In this document: positions 40,097 through 51,384 of the stretch, piece after piece
Numbering within the stretch: position 1 is the first letter of the stretch
How the letters are laid out: each line of letters begins with the position of its first letter
NCBI GenBank assembly: GCA_018398765.1
Contig: JAHBMJ010001790.1
Coordinates: 1 to 52,500 of the forward strand
Direction of reading: 5' to 3'
DNA: 52,500 nt
Origin: Chromera velia
Taxonomy: Eukaryota > Sar > Chromeraceae
Notes under the pieces: generated by a model
Told to the model about the DNA's origin: nothing
The model's input: the letters and a program-made list of their open reading frames with translations, nothing else
The model's database searches: none
Position numbers and translations under genes: made by a program

Positions 40097-43000
40097 TCAC
40101 TTTCTCCGCCCCTTTCCAGAGTGAGAGGAGCTCATGGTAGCTTTTCCACCGGCTGCTGCCACTGCTGCTGCCCTCTCTGCCCACGAAAGACTCACAGATG
40201 GGTTGGAAGAAGATGCAGAAGGACCGCGTCTGGCACGAGTCTCGTCTGACTTTGTTTTTGCTGCAGTAGGGGAAGAATGCATGGCTCCCGGAGGGGCACC
40301 AAGAGAAATGAAGGAGGGGCCGGGATGAAGGGCAGAGGGGTGCGTGATGGGTGCAAATGGAGAGACGTAAGGGAAAGAGGATTTAGGGGACGTGGCCTTC
40401 TGTTCGGGTGTCGCGGCTGCAGTGGACGACGGCGGGGGGGACAGAGAAGAAGGAGAGGGGGAGGAGGAGACAGTATGAGGTTTTGCCTTCTCCTCCTCCT
40501 TCTTTTGCTTCTTCTTCTTCTTCTTCCCGCTGACCATTTCCACCCAGGAGCACTCAGTGGACACAGGGGTGAAGCGACGCATCGGTGTGGGGGGAGAATT
40601 GACCTTCGGAGTTTCGACGGTCGTTGGGGGGTCGAAGACACGTGATGCTTTTGTGTCAGGGGCTTTAATGACTTTGAGGGAGGGGGGGAGGAAGTCTCCG
40701 AGGCCGATGGAGGGTCTGGAAGCCCCATAGGATGTCGGGGGGGGATGCCTTGAGTCCCTCTCTCTTCTGCCTCCTCTAACTGGTCTGCTATGTGAGGTGG
40801 TGGAAGAAGAGGAAGAGGAAGGCCTCTCTTCTTCTTTTCCTGCAGCAGCTCTAGCTGCAGACAAAGAGGAAGGAATTCGCTTTCCTCCCCAGAGAGGGGC
40901 AGCGCAGTGGGGCGTGGAGGACCCAGAGGAAGTGGGTGGTCTGGAGGAGCGAGCAAGCGTCCAACCAGGCGCCTCTCCTTCATTCGAAGGTGTGAGAGGG
41001 ACTGTGCGTGTCTTGTCTCTTGGGTGAGGAGAATCAGACGGTCTGCCGGGTGTCTCTGTTTTCTTTTTGGAAGGAGGTGCGACTGTGGTGGCAGTGGAGG
41101 CTGCTGCAGGGGTCTGTCCCATCAGTCGCCAATTCCACTCGTGCTCTGGTAATTTCGCTTTCACGGGCCTTCGAGAGAACTGGTGATACCCTCTCGAGAG
41201 AGATGAGTCCACCGCCACACGAAGCCACCTGCAGGTCTGTGCATCTGGAGGAACGGGGAGGCCCATGAACCGGAAGGTGCACTTCCAGGAGCTCACAGAG
41301 GAGTACACCCTTCTGCATGCTGCCTGGAGGGCATCTACTTGTGAGGGTGCAGGCTGGCCCTTTGCCCTGTTGTACCTCTGCAGAGCACAAGAGGCCTTTC
41401 TGCAGGGAGGATCGAGAGCCTTGCCTGCCTTCGAGCACTGTGCCTCTCTCTCTGGGTGTCCGTGCCGGGTGTGGACAACGTTCTGGAGGAACCAAGAGTG
41501 AAACATCAGGAGACGGCGAGACACGAGCGTTGCGTCGAAGGACTGCAGAGATAGGGAGGGGAAGAGCGGAAAAGAAAAACAGAGAGGGGAATGATCGACA
41601 CGACAGTCAAGCAGAGGCTCGGTTAATTCACTTTTCTTCTACCTACCATCCATGCATAGCTTCCGTTGATGAGCGACCGAACGAATGCAGCGATGACTGA
41701 GTCAGTGGCTGAGCGCGTGAGAGCGAGAGAGAATGGAGGGAAGCGAGTACATAAGTGTTCGTTCAAGGAAAGAAGCGCAGACGTTCCCCAGAGACAATGG
41801 GGGAGAACGAACCTGAAAAAGAATGGGTGAGTGGATTAGTGCGAAACGTGAGACACACACACAGAAAGAGTGAGACACAGACAGACAGACAGACAGAGTG
41901 ACAGAGGGACAGAGAGATCTGCATGTTGACAGAAAGAGCATTCCTTTCCTCTCATCACTCTTGCCCATCTCACTACTGACCTTCTGCAGTCTCTCCCTGC
42001 AGACCCCCGTCTCCTTTCCGTACTTCTTCAGTTCAGGATATTCCTTCAGAATCCAGAGGACGTTCCGGTCAAACACCTCCTCCATGATCTCCCTCCGAAC
42101 ATCCGACCAGGAGAATTCATCCGACACCGAGAGGAGAGCAAGGAACTCACCCAGGTTGGGCGTGTCCTGCTTGTGTCGAGCCTCAGGGTAGTGGAGAAAT
42201 CGGGCAATGCGACCGTCGGCCTCTTTGCGAATCACAGGGAAACGCTCGCAGAGGGACAGAAACAGGTGATGGAACGCACAGTAGCCCTCCAAAGCCTTGG
42301 AGGAAACGTGGACGTCCCCAGCCATCAATTTGACGACCATGGAGTTCATCACCTTGGGCAGAATGTTGAGGACAGTCAGAGGATCGAATGTGCCGAGAGA
42401 AGACCCGGGGTCAATGCAGGGAGTAGAGGAAGAAGACCCTCCTCTTGCCTTCATCTTCTTGGAGGATGATCCCACAGTCTCCCACCCCTCAGTCTCTTCA
42501 TGAACAGCCTCGACGGGCTCCGAAGTCTCTGCAGGCTTTGAGTCCTCGAGATCGGCTGCTTCTGACAAGTCCTCATCAGACCACTTGCCAGATGAGAGCA
42601 TCGTGATGGCAGCACACGCTGCGGGGAGAGCCCGTCTCCAGTGGTGCTCGTCAATCACGAGGGGGAGGAACCAGGCAAACGGCGCCTTCCAGGAAGACAA
42701 CCGAAGACCTCGCTCGAATGCGGACAGACTGACAAGGTCACAGGGGGACGAGAGGTACTTAGCAGCCCTCCTGCCTGTAGAAGCTTTCACAGCCTCACGG
42801 GCAGAGCTCACCAGTGCGTCCTTGAACAGCCGCACGTTAGAGCCCAACTCACACACCTGGATGGCATGCCCTGACTCCTCATTGTCGTAGGCTGTTTTCA
42901 TCACGTTGAGCATCTTGTCGGTCCTGTTGTTGATGCGCATGAACACGAAGTCGATGTTCTTCTCCCGGAACTCCACCATCAAGTCCTCGATCTGAAGACC

Positions 43001-44948
43001 GGTAGGGTCACCAGCAGGGTAACTGCAAGTGAATAAATAAAGAAATAAAAAGGGGAAGGGGGAAGGGGAATTATATCATGTGGTTCTGATAGGGGTGGGA
43101 AGGTAGGGCGTCAATTTCGGGACAGCAGAAAAAACCAACGAGCACAGACACACACAGTAACGGATTTGACCGAAGGATTTGGCTCTTAGAATGTTGCATG
43201 AATACTGGTCTCTGTCTGACACGCGGACTTTTTCGCATCTTTGCCTGACGGTCTGGCTGATTGACTGACGTGTCATGGGTGTTGTGGTATTTCCTTCCGT
43301 GAGCAGGTGCGTCAGCGATCAGCACCGCATATCGACAAGCCCCTTCCCACGTGAGGTCCAAAGTCACACGCAGACCCCCCGCAACATCCTCAGGTTCGTC
43401 ACCTCCACCCATCGCGGTTTGCTTCGAGATGAAGCTCCGAACCTCGGCGGCATTCGAACTGAATGCACACTTCGCGATTCGATTATTGCCATCGCAATGA
43501 TCTCTGTATCCCACGAAAGACACACGGAGACGGGTGGAGGGAAGCGAATCCTGGAGGTCGCTCATGATCGACAGCAGAGAGCCTTTGGCCTGGTCAAGCA
43601 ATCCTCCCATGCTCCCCGTGCAGTCGCAGATGAGAGCAATGTCCAGAGTCTCATCTCCAGAGGGGAGAGAGGGAAGGCCGCGTGGGGTTGGACGTGAAGA
43701 GGAAGAGGATGCAGACGAAGAGGAGGCATAAGAGGGGGCTTTCGTTTTGGTGGCTGCAGTTTTGTTGGGCTTCTTCTTGACGTCAATCTCCTCTTCCTCT
43801 CGGATACCGAATCCGAGAATTGTGGAGGAGTCCTCCAAAGGGGACACCTGCATGCAGGGAGGGAAGAAATCAAGAGAAAACAGAGAAAGGGACCCAGGCA
43901 GACTAATGAATGAATCATCTAATTGGTGTGCGATAGATCAAACTGTTCAGACAACTTCCTTTTCTTCCCTAAGTGAGATATGGTCGGAATGGAAGTCCCA
44001 GAAGAGAACCAAAGAAATGTCACCTGAGGGAACAAACGGATGGAGGGACAGAAACAGGAGCTACCTGGAAAGCAAGAGAACAGACAAAAGTGAGAGAAGA
44101 AAGCAGAAAGCAGGCCAACTAACCTTATCGAAGAAGCACCGGATTGCCTGCAGGTTCTCTTCCCGAGTGCCCCAGTCCTCGTCAGTCATCTGTCTGAGAG
44201 ACCGACTGCACCTCCCCAGTTGCCGGAGATCCCCGAGAGACAGAAGGGGAAGAAGGGAGTGTCGGAGGACGATGGTAGGGAGGGAGGAGAGGGAGGTCTT
44301 CGAGGGGGCCAACGAGGGGAGGTGTTCGCTGTGGTCTGTATCAGTGTGGGGAACGGTGGAAGGGGGGAAAGGAGGCAGAGGTTCGTCTCGATGATGACCG
44401 CACTCCGCACAGGTGAAATTCTCACTATTTCGGAACGCCTGTTGCACTTTAGCTCGGTCAGTGGAGGCACCGTCGAGGAGGAAACTCTGCATCTGCATGA
44501 GCACCGTCTGCACAGTGAAGGCTCCCGACCATCCTGTGTAGGGTCGCATTTGTTCTCTCTCGGAAGACCACTCTCCGTCCTGAAGGAGGTCCAGGCAGAT
44601 GGAGGTGCCAGTCACATTCGGGTGGTCGATGGACGTGAAGAGGGAGATCTTCGGAGGGTTCTGCAGACAGGGAGAAGAAAATAGTGAATAAATTATAATG
44701 GCGCGAGGAGTCCAGAAAGAAAGGAGACGGCATCGTAAACTGACCGCAGGATAGGAGTCGGGAAACACCAGCTCCAGGTGGAGTACTAGACCCTCGTAGG
44801 GTCCAGAGGTTCCCTTCAGATTGGCGTGCCAGACCTGAAGGTTGTCATCTAGCGGTGCAGCGGAAATAAAGGGGAGAGGATTCTTTTGAATGTCTTTCAA
44901 GTCCCACCGGAGACGCCCAAGGGCTGTCCTTTTTGTCACAGTCGGCAT
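40097..44948 (-). CDS. E2 ubiquitin-conjugating (UBC) domain fused to a VWA domain, five exons, 1268 aa
   Basis: Exons 44,948-44,745, 44,660-44,124, 43,847-43,270, 43,022-41,981 and 41,542-40,097 join in phase (1269 codons with stop). Residues 1-130 are a UBC fold: PDSYPANPPKI, HPN at 81-83 and the active-site Cys90 in GTSICLDLLQ. A CAECGHH motif and a Leu-rich F-box-like helix region follow (about 155-230). The VWA domain starts near 310 with the MIDAS motif DCTGSM (322-327) and continues VSFVGYRDHCDG, GGGDEPEDVAGGL, IADAPAHGRKYHN, then YPAGDPTGLQIEDL and RINNRTDKML across the exon 3/4 junction, the pattern of alpha-kinase VwkA-type VWA domains; no kinase domain is present. The C-terminal 350 residues are low complexity with a KKKKKKQKKEEE stretch. 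A short alternative terminal exon (41,812-41,702) would also join in phase. Probably a substrate-recruiting ubiquitin ligase-type enzyme. Confidence 0.85.
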
Positions 44949-45491
44949 GGCGTCTCCTCTAACTTCTAACAGTCAGGCAGGCGGAAGAAAATTCAAAGCG
45001 ATGAAGGAACCAATCCCTGCGATAGTCTACACACCCAGACGAATACTAGTCTCCTGGACAGAGATAGTGAGAGGGAAGGGAGAGGAGGAAAAAGGATCGT
45101 AAACGAAATCAAGCCGCAATTCGCAATTAAGTTCTATTAATTTTTTGATCTTGCGCCGCGCGTCGGTAAACGGCGACCCGAATAATCGGGTAGTAGCCCG
45201 CGCAGGCGTGCCTCCGAGGGCCGCTCAGCATGCATATGCAAGGGCCCTCGGAAAAAGAAAAAAAAAACGCGCATAAACAACCTGCACGCATGCATGTCCT
45301 CGCATGCATCTGCCACTGAGTCCATACCTAATACTGCATGAGTCCCTTCCCCTTCGCTGCCTTGCTGTGCTGTTTGGTCGTTCGGCGAAACTTCACGTTC
45401 CACAACCACGCCATCCAGCCAGACAAACCAGAAAGAGAGATCCGTTGCTCGTAAGTGGAATAAAACTAGCCAAATTTGATCCTGAGCAAGT
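44949..45491. promoter_or_regulatory. Divergent promoter region between the E2-VWA and dehydrogenase genes
   Basis: The 543 bp separate outward-facing start codons. Three GCATGCAT sites cluster at 45,228-45,236, 45,288-45,295 and 45,302-45,309. A GC-rich palindromic stretch GAGGGCCGCTCAG..AGGGCCCTCGG surrounds the first. No TATA box is evident. Confidence 0.4.
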
Positions 45492-48400
45492 ATGTTATCC
45501 TCTGTGTTTCTTCTGTTGTTTGCCTGTACCTGTTGCTTGGTGTTTCAGCAAGGGAAGGCAGACTTCCGTTGCGGGACTCCTGGATGCAAAGGAGATGTGG
45601 CTGCCATTGGCACACCCGATAACTTCGACTACAACCCTGCAAAGAACAACCTGCACCATGACCTGACGGGTGCCAACATTCTCATTATTGGAGATTCCAG
45701 AGGTTCAGGTAGAGCCACTGTTCTTCGAATGATTGAAGTCGTCGGCCCGACCGGAAAAGTTCTCGGCGGCTCCCGCACTCCGGTGTCTGGTCTTGAACAG
45801 AAGCTCCAAGATTTGCATAATGCATCCGGTTCTACATACAGGCACTTCGTTTTCGACATGGGCAAAACCCCCCCCTATGAGTATTTCAAAGATACCTCCA
45901 GAGACAGAACAGAGGTAGTCGAACCAGGCGCTACTTTGGGGGACGACTATCAGAATCTTGTGGACGAGGTGGAGTCCTTCCTTGGGGGAAGGATTGACCA
46001 CATTTACGTGAACGCAGGCGTTGCTGCAGTGGGCCCAATCGCCGACGTTCCGTGGTTGGTTACACAAAGACGAAAAACGACTGACCTTTTTTCAGGTTTT
46101 ATGAAGACCACAAATTGACTGACCTTCATTGACGGCAGCGCCAAATGTAGCGTGCATGCAAATGCACATCACAATCCTGTGCACGAGCTGACATTCTCTT
46201 AGCTGGCAGTGGCAAAGGAGGTGCAACAGAATGGCTGATTTCCGATGTCTCTGAAACCCGCCTTCTCGATCCCCACCGTCACTCTGCCACTGCCCTACCC
46301 TGTCTATACATCCAGCTGTCTCTCTTCCTGTTTGTCTGCAGGGCCCATTTTGCAGCGAGACGGGAGTCAGACCTTGCCGACCACGCGGTGTGGTGGGTTT
46401 TGAAGCCGTACCTGTCGGAGGACTATGGCACTTTCGTGACGGCCTCCACCCTCGACACCAGAATCCACATCGACGTGGGCGTCGCGGGGTATCACTCGTC
46501 GAAGACTTACAGGACTTTGTGGGCAACTGACATGCATGTGAGTAACTGAGGGAGGGAGGGAGGGAGGGAGGGAGGGACAGACAGACAGAGAGAGAGAGAG
46601 AGGGTCTGAGTGAGTGAGTGAGTGAGTGAGTGAGTGAGTGAATTAGCGAGTGAGAGGGTGTGAGTCGCTCGGGGGTTGAGGAGGGAGGGAGTGAAGGAAT
46701 GAAGGAAGAAAGCAAAACAAGGAAAGAAGAGAGCGCAAGGATGGCATCCCCTCCCTTCCACTCTACGTCCGTCCCTTTCGTGCTATTCTTACATACAGAA
46801 GCAGACCTCTCGTCCCTTTTGTCCCCCCAAAAGGGTGAATCAATCATCTCCACCTCTTCATTTCTTTTTTTGGTTCCAAATTTCCATCGAATTTCCTCCT
46901 TATCCTATCCTCTCGTCATCAAATCGTTCTTTGATTAACAGACAGAAAGAAAAACCGGCATGCTTATCCCCACCGCATTAATTGAATTGCAGGGCACCAC
47001 GCGAGACCACCCGAGATGGAAGAAGTGGCGCTTCGTCTCTTTGGAGCCTTCCTACGTCAATGGAACCATTTCCCTCCCTGCCCACACCATCGTTCCTCCA
47101 GAAGACGCCTTTGAGTGTCCGAACACAGTCAACAGAACGATCTTCCTCTCGCAGCTCCTCACAAGGAGACAGGAGATTGTCCCTGTGGCACCCAGTGAGG
47201 TTGCAGACGTGGTGTGGGAGATATTTGCAAGGAAGGACGTCGGAAAGCCGTTCAAGGACAAGGCAGGGGATCCGATTCCTACACGCATTTCCGTGTGGCC
47301 CTCTCGGGACAGAGTCAGAGGAATCGGGGCCATCGGACCTATCATCGGTCAGTCTGTCAGTCAGTCTGAGTGCCTGTCTGTGTAAAACGAAACTCCGGAT
47401 CTTTGTAATGATTCTGTTTTCTTTTGTTCTTGTTTTTCTGTGGATTTCCCTTCTCTAGTCAGGGCATGACTAGCGAATGATTCAGAGACATGAATGAATG
47501 AATGAATGAATGAATGAATGAATGAATGAATAAATGAATGGAAGAAAGAAATGCTTACACACAAAGAGTCGTGTATGTATATGCACTTGAAGGAGGAACG
47601 CATACAAACAACGTATACATAGATTGCTAGACTGACTCTTCTCTCTCTGCACCTGCTGACTGCGACTGAATGAATGAACGATCTGTGTGACGACGCATGC
47701 AGGTGAGGGCGGCCCGATTGACCTCGACACTCTGTACAGGAACACTCCGTACTCCACCATCGAGGCACTCCCCTTCTCCGACCTCGCCTTCGGTCTCATT
47801 GCAGTCAGGTGCCAGGATCAGACGGTAGACCAGGTCGGTGCATGCATTTACTTTCATACAGAATTCTGTATTATTGTTATTACTATCATCATCATTATTA
47901 TTATTCTGTATGAAAGTAAACGCATGCATCGCCGTCAGGTGCCAGGATCAGACGGTAGACCAGGTACGTCGGTATGCTAGTCTAGGTGTCTGGTCATTCA
48001 CGTTCACTGTCTGTCTATCTGTCTGTCCATATGTGGTTTCTGTGTGGATGCCCAGCTGTGCAAGCTTCTCTTTCCCCATCTGTGTGTATGTGTACGTGTG
48101 TTTTGATATCCATCCGCGTGCAGCTCTGGAAGGAGTTTGGCATCACCCCCCAGTCGGTCGACGAGGCCTCCCAGGTGTACGACAAGGACTCCGAATCGGG
48201 CACAATCTTGGGCAATGCGTTTTATGATGTGTACAAGAGAGATCAACAAGCGGCACTGGACTGGTCAGTCAGGCTTCCATCCTTCCATCCTTCCTTCCTT
48301 TATTCATTTATTCATTCTTTTCTTTCTCTCTCTCTCTCTTTCTGGGACCACGAATTTGCGTACCCACCACCTCCTTCCCTTTTGCCGTTTCCAGACCAAC

Positions 48401-50057
48401 TGGAAGGAAGAGCTCACGTATGCTGCCGTCCATTAGCCGCACATCCATCATGATTCATTTTTCTCCTTCCTTCCTGCAGGTTCTCCTCTAAGGGCATCAT
48501 CGATAGAGAGGACTACGAGGAGAAACTCCAAAAAGTCGGGCTCTCGTCCGAAAAGGTGGACGAACTCGCCTTCGAGTCAGTCAGTCAGTCAGTCAGTCAG
48601 TCAGTCAGGCAGGCAGGCAGGCAGGCAGGCAGACAGAGGAATTGGCAGACAAACACTTTTTTGTTTTCAGTCGACTTGATGGATCTTGGAGTCAAGTTTT
48701 TGTCCTAAATGCAGACATGCAGTGGTTGACATTAATTGTCCAGCTAGGGGAATTAAGTCAAATGAAATCAACAAACGCATCCATCCAGCGAGGATGCCCT
48801 CCCCCCCCACTCGCTTTTCTCTGTGAGATCTTTTCCTTTCGTTTCCGGTGCCTTCTTTTCTTTTCCACTTCTCTCTTCTGAGTTGAAGAGCATTTCTTTC
48901 ACGCATGGCGTGTTCAGAGCTCAAAACAAGACAAAATCAAACGTTCCTGGTTGTGTCTCGACTCCTGTCTATGTTTCTCTGGGCTTTTGTTTGCCGTACC
49001 TCGATTCATATCGGAGGTCTGTCTATCTGTCTTCATATTTGCAGCGCTTCCTCCTTCCTCTTCCCGACCTCTCTCGTGGCTGCACAGAACATCAACGACA
49101 GACTCAGAAAGGTCAGTTGGCAGGCACTGGCAGTGGACAACAAAAAATGGAAGGCAATGACTGGAAAAAAAGAAAAAAAAGCAATGCGGCTGAGAGCACT
49201 GCACCTTGCAAAAGAGAAGTTTTCAAAGCGGGATGCTGAAAAGAAGAAAGAAAGTGTGGCCATGCTTTCATTCTGGGAGGAGCATTTCTGCATGGAAGTA
49301 GATGGTAGTCCCCCATTTTACTTCTTTGTATACACAACACGCTTTCTGCACATTCTCTCTATTCGAGAGGCGGCTTTCTCTCTCCTCTATTATCATTTGT
49401 GGCGAAAAGATGAAAGTGCATGCAGATCGGGCTTGCGTCGGAGGCCCCGGAGGACACCACACCACCAGAACAGCTGGAGATGTTTGCCAACAACCCGAAC
49501 GCAAAATTCTTCCCCGGACTGCAGGTCCGCATCAGGCGAAACGAGCAACGCAGCCGCATGCAGAAAGAAAATTTGCTTGCCAATGCCAAGAGATTTCAGT
49601 CCTCCGTTTTGGCAATGCCAGCACTTCATCAGCAAAACGCTTGCGTTCAGATTTCATGAGAACATACAATTGAGGAACAAATGACCCGAACTTAATCCAT
49701 TCCCAGCACGAAAACGCTGGCAAGCACATATCACCTTGCATTCATGCTCCTACCCATTTGCTGCCTTTCTCACTACATGTCTACCCCTACCCCTCGCAAC
49801 TGCAGGACCTGAAATACGCCAAGCAAGAGCCGCTGGTTGCTGCAGAGCCTGTGAAGGGCCAGTGGAACCCCTACGAGCCCGACGGGAAGGGCGACAGGGC
49901 GGGGAATTGGAAGACCATCTCTGCGCCCTCAGGGCTCCGGAGCTTTGCAGACCGTCTCAAGGGAGAGGATGAAGAGTGGGTGTACGAGGAGAACCAGATA
50001 GAGAACCCGAATCTGGTGAAACTCAACAAAATCATTCCAGGGCCTCCGCTCTTTTGA
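45492..50057 (+). CDS. Short-chain dehydrogenase/reductase with signal peptide and long C-terminal extension, nine exons, 632 aa
   Basis: Exons 45,492-46,054, 46,342-46,537, 46,993-47,347, 47,703-47,833, 48,124-48,263, 48,480-48,575, 49,045-49,111, 49,426-49,524 and 49,806-50,057 give 633 codons with every phase matching. Residues 1-23 are a hydrophobic secretory leader. The NAD(P)-binding loop is GDSRGSG (67-73, in place of the usual TGxxxGxG), NAG is at 174-176, and the catalytic Ser223, Tyr238 and Lys242 (YHSSK) are in place. About 370 residues follow the Rossmann region, with no domain that I recognise; the end is acidic and aromatic (DEEWVYEENQ). Substrate unknown; a secretory or plastid location is likely. 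Exon 4 ends in a duplicated donor region (47,804-47,965). Confidence 0.85.
46551..46642. repeat. Intronic (GGGA)n, (GA)n and (GAGT)n run
   Basis: Tetranucleotide GGGA, then GA, then GAGT repeats start about 14 bases after the donor of exon 2 in the dehydrogenase gene. Confidence 0.8.
47491..47538. repeat. Intronic (AATG)n microsatellite
   Basis: About twelve AATG/AATA units inside dehydrogenase intron 3. Confidence 0.85.
47804..47965 (+). mobile_element. 98-bp inverted-repeat element flanked by a 32-bp duplication of an exon end and donor
   Basis: Copies at 47,804-47,835 and 47,934-47,965 are identical: GTCAGGTGCCAGGATC then AGACGGTAGACCAGGT, i.e. 30 bp of exon 4 end plus the GT donor. The insert 47,836-47,933 has near-perfect inverted ends: left TGCATGCATTTACTTTC then ATACAGAAT, right TGCATGCGTTTACTTTC then ATACAGAAT (25 of 26 identical), around an ATT-rich centre. 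The offset of 130 bp is not a multiple of three, so the second copy must be spliced out. Splicing from CAG/GT in copy 1 to CAG/GT in copy 2 would also remove exactly the insertion. Confidence 0.8.
48576..48632 (+). repeat. (GTCA)n-(GGCA)n microsatellite starting at a splice donor
   Basis: The donor of dehydrogenase exon 6 is the first GTCA of seven to eight tandem units, followed by about six GGCA units. Any unit that starts GTCAGT is a potential donor. Confidence 0.85.
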
Positions 50058-50576
50058 GAATTGAATGGTAAATTGAGCCACAGCGTCCTGGAACCAAACA
50101 TTAAGAAAAAAGAAAGAAGACTGCTAGCTTGTGCAGAATTCAGAATGAACTGGGGGAAAGGAGAGGGGGGCGGGGAGACAGATGGAGCAAATCGCAAAAC
50201 AATGATTGATCCATGCAGTACCTGTGTGTGTATTTACTTCAGTCGATCGAAGTTTCAGGTTTCATCAATGCGTTTGCATGATGGATCTGTTGTGACGCCC
50301 GGACAAAGGAATCCGTCACTTGTAGTAAATTGATGAGTGTCAATTATTTTCATCCTTTAGACATCGTTGGAGTCGTTTGCTCGCGCTGCAGCGATTGAAT
50401 GGGTTGCCTCAATGCAGTGGCTAAAAAAGATCGAGTGAACGGTTCAACTTCAAGTCAGGTTGGGAGCCGGTTAAAAGCAATGAATACTGTGCTCTCCTGC
50501 GGTTAAAAAATATACCTGGTGCTAAAATAAGGTAATATAGTTCATATATCTGCTAAATATTTCAAAAAATTAGTAC
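50058..50576. other. 3' flank of the dehydrogenase gene and left target duplication of the hAT element
   Basis: No coding signal. The last eight bases, ATTAGTAC (50,569-50,576), are repeated right after the element at 51,385-51,392. Confidence 0.5.
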
Positions 50577-51384
50577 TAGTGACCAGATTTGATTTGATAG
50601 GATTTGATTTGATTTGATTTGAGTTTCAAGCTCAAATCTGACCAGATTTGAGGTAGATTTGAGGTTGAAGTCTAGAGGTCACTCTCGCCAGTACTGAAGA
50701 CGACATGACACAGTCGATACAACTTAGTAGCAAATCCTAGAAAGCCTTAAACACAAGAAAATCACTAAAAACTAGACTAAAAGCCTAGTTAAAAGCTAAA
50801 TTAAGACTCTCAAAATTATAATGAGCTATTGTCAAAGCTAAGAGCTTATATAAGTTAAGAGCTTACAATTACATTACTCTCTCTTTCTGCAGGCCACACT
50901 TTCTTCACATAGCCGGCAGTGTATACTAGTGCGGCCTTCTTGCTGTTATGAGCTGTAGGATTGTTTGACATCATTAAGTCGGCAAAGAAAGAAGCGTAAA
51001 AACTGCCACAGGACAATAAAAAACCACTTCAAACCCTCAATATATCAAAACTTGAATGTCTGGAAAATAGACTGGATGACCTCTTTTTCACTGAACAGAC
51101 ATTTAAAAAAGCTTTTGGGCGTTCATATTTGTATGAAACCGATGAAAAAATCTTTGTATGATCATTTTATTTTTTTTGGCACACAAAAAAGTGTGAAGAC
51201 TCATTTGAGAGACTGGATGGCGGATTGACTTCGAAGATTTGAGGTTAAAGGGTCAGATTTGAAGTAGATTTAATAGGATTTGATAGGCCCCATCATACTA
51301 AAGTTTCTCAGGCCTAAGATTTGATTTGAGGTTAAGCCCTACTTCAAAACAAATCAAATCAAATCAAATCAAATCTGGTCACTA
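50577..51384. mobile_element. Non-autonomous hAT-type DNA transposon, 808 bp, perfect 8-bp target duplication
   Basis: Both ends read TAGTGACCAGATTTGATTTG when viewed inward, and both continue with GATTT/GATTTGAT repeats. Additional AGATTTGAGGTAGATTTGA and GACCAGATTTGAGG motifs inside each end resemble the subterminal transposase-binding repeats typical of hAT elements. The flanking ATTAGTAC copies are identical. Inside, a short frame at 50,965-51,228 (+) encodes a basic 87-residue peptide with KKRKNCHRTIK near its start; I do not recognise it as a transposase, so the element probably relies on one supplied elsewhere. Confidence 0.85.

Noticed and set aside
46096-46132. Extra dehydrogenase exon after TTTTTTCAG at 46,087-46,095
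   Set aside because: It would be in phase but reaches TGA after twelve codons with no donor; skipping it joins exons 1 and 2 in phase and restores the dehydrogenase sequence.
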